From the NCBI GenBank assembly GCA_032719365.1, contig CM064873.1, positions 34,635,742 to 34,699,741 on the forward strand: a DNA stretch of 64,000 bases, given 5' to 3'. Below the pieces are notes generated by a model that worked only from the letters and a program-made list of their open reading frames with translations, was not told the origin of the DNA and did no database searches. Shown here in pieces: positions 62,575-64,000 of the stretch. Source of the stretch: Prinsepia uniflora (Eukaryota > Streptophyta > Magnoliopsida > Rosales > Rosaceae). Made by a program: the position numbers and the translations under genes. Numbering within the stretch: the first letter of the stretch is position 1; each line of letters starts with the position of its first letter.

Positions 62575-63665
62575 TACCCCCCTTCAAGTTGAAGAGTGGA
62601 TGTCATGAACTCCCAACTTGTCTCGTAATATCACCAATGTTTGTGCTCCTAAGGCCTTTGTAAACACATTTGCCAATTGGAACCGTGTCGGAACATACGA
62701 GGGACTAACATTCCAGCTTGCAATTTTTCTCGAACAATGTGACAGTCAATCTGTCATGACCTGACCTCTTCTAACATGATATTGTCCGCTTTGGGCCCAA
62801 CCTTCATGGTTTTGTTCTCGAGAGCTCACACGCAACTTCCCAGTGGGTCACCTATCTTGGGATTGCACCAGCCCCTACTCGCTTAACTTTGGAGTTCCAA
62901 CCAAACTCAAAGCTAGTGAGCTCCCAAAAGGCATCGCTTAACTTTGGAGTTCCCTAGGAATCCAAAGCTAGTGAGCTCCCAAAAAACCTCATGCTAGATA
63001 GATACGTGTCCACATATATAAGACATGTCACCTTTCCCTCCCCGAGCGATGTGAGATTGTTCACCGTTCTTCTCAAGACATGAGTCTTACACAATCTCTA
63101 TATGTTTTGTACGCTCATGGAAGACCGGATTGGCCGCAATATGCAATGCTAACTGACTATCACAAAATAATGGTGTAGTAGCCATTTGTGGAACTTTTAA
63201 ATCTTGTAATATCTATCGTAGCCAAGTCAACTCTAAACAGGTGTTTGCCATGGCATGATATTCAGCCTCTGCTGAAGATCTAGAAACATTTTGTTGTTTC
63301 TTAGATTTCCAAGAGATGAGAGAATTACCAAGAAAAATACAATATCATGTGACATCCCTTCTTGTAGTACGACAACCTCCCCAATCCGAATCATAAAAGG
63401 CTCTCAAATCAAGGTTGTTAGAAGCAGAAAAAACAAAACTTGTCCAGGTGCTCCTTTGATGTACTTGAGAATTCTTAGGGTTGTATCCCAATGTGGTTTT
63501 CGTGGATGACTCATGAACTGACTTAGGGTACGAACTGAGTAGGCAATATTAGGCCTTGTGACTGTGAGATAAATTAACCTACCAACCAAACGCTTGTACT
63601 TCGCTGGATCATGAAGCAGATCACCATCAATGGAAGTAAGTTTCAGATTTTCTTCCATCGGGAAT
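62575..63665 (-). pseudogene. Ty1/copia pol fragment (end of RT and RNase H), split by a Cassandra LTR
   Basis: The minus-strand frame 63404-63658 (KYKRLVGRLIYLTVTRPNIAYSV, then SQFMSHPRKPHWDTTLRIL-YIKG) is the conserved copia block after the RT. Further down, 63097-63400 reads as RNase H (SDWGGC, then SRSSAEAEYHAMA), and 62575-62751 as its end (DKLG.HDIHS). A frame change occurs near 63410, and a solo Cassandra LTR interrupts it at 62752-63091. Confidence 0.85.
62752..63091 (-). mobile_element. Solo Cassandra LTR (340 bp), TSD CAATC, with an internal 55-bp duplication
   Basis: TGTCATGACC to GAGTCTTACA, with perfect duplications CAATC at 62747-62751 and 63092-63096. It aligns with the 284-bp LTRs of the element at 7290-18714 but is longer by one tandem copy of about 55 bp (units starting gcttaactttgg at 62881 and 62936). 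5S-like sequence lies at 62829-62898. Minus orientation. Confidence 0.9.
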
Positions 63666-63689
63666 TTTTCTGGACGTGCTCGATATCAT

Positions 63690-64000
63690 AACCAACTGGG
63701 CCTCTAGCCCAATCATGTAAACCAAATGGGCCTCCAGCCTGATATCTCATTAAATCAAATGGACTCCAAGTCCGATAGTTTCCAAATCAAATGGGTCTCA
63801 TCTAGAGTTCATCTTTTCAAATCCAAAACCATTTCATCAAACCATCACCGAAACCATAAGCACGTATACACAAAATATAAAACCATAAACCTCGATATAC
63901 GTGCTAATACGTAAATATCAAATACCACAAACATACGTACTCAAGGAATTCAATACATAGATATAAAACATATAAAACAGTTATGCATACATCATATTTA
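63690..64000 (-). mobile_element. Part of a long LTR (minus strand) running off the window
   Basis: Repeated aa(c/t)tgggcct(c)(c/t)agcc(c/t) units at 63699-63800 match the palindromic array inside the second intron of LTR A (9240-9660) in reverse. The end, gttatgcatacat, matches the RY motif before the GTGAGTGGAC donor. The left boundary is approximate. Confidence 0.7.

Overview
This is nuclear DNA of a flowering plant. The two host genes with introns read as eudicot sequences, and together with the repeat families they suggest Rosaceae (an impression from memory, not a search). Most of the window is LTR retrotransposon DNA with a gene island in the middle.

Layout. (1) 1-5310: an LTR (968-3980) between two non-coding internal-type regions, then a decayed gag on the minus strand. 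(2) 7285-18719: a complete minus-strand Cassandra element (5S-rRNA-derived LTRs, TSD TGAAT). Each of its LTRs is split by a large solo LTR (A and B), and each of these is split by another solo LTR (C and D). (3) 20006-33659: two convergent host genes, AP5B1 (AP-5 adaptor beta subunit, + strand, 3 exons, about 1132 aa) and ELF6 (JmjN/JmjC H3K27 demethylase with four C-terminal zinc fingers, - strand, 7 exons, about 1523 aa). A small non-autonomous LTR element sits in AP5B1 intron 1. (4) 34393-54354: a 20 kb Tekay/Del-like chromovirus 'F' with TSD TGGAC, 734 bp upstream of the ELF6 start codon. Its 5' LTR holds solo LTR E. Its 3' LTR holds a second chromovirus, 'G', whose 3' end is deleted. (5) 54529-60700: a candidate transposon with a 10-bp direct repeat, and a decayed copia that contains a LINE that contains solo LTR H. 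(6) 61487-61735: a small secreted cysteine-rich protein gene. (7) 62575-64000: a copia pol fragment with a solo Cassandra LTR inside it, and part of another long LTR running off the window.

How the pieces relate. The nesting can be ordered in time because almost every insertion keeps its 5-bp target duplication. The host genes are tail to tail and look intact. The F and G gag-pol frames are broken only by stop codons, plus a truncation in G, so they are recently dead copies.

Main discovery candidate. Nine long LTRs, on both strands and of several subfamilies, share a hidden exon-intron-exon plan: a GTAA-type donor, an (a)cag acceptor, a mini-exon of about 60-80 nt, a GTGAGTGGAC donor, and a CCTCCAG/CTTCAG acceptor. 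The second donor is complementary over about 10 bp to its own CTCAC branch-site region, 26-29 nt before the acceptor. In copy C both sides changed together (GTGAGTGGGC with GCCCACTCAC). Each second intron also carries its own array of short interrupted palindromes and is bracketed by RY (TGCATGCA) motifs. This looks like a self-masking intron inside an LTR leader. All splice sites are predictions from sequence.
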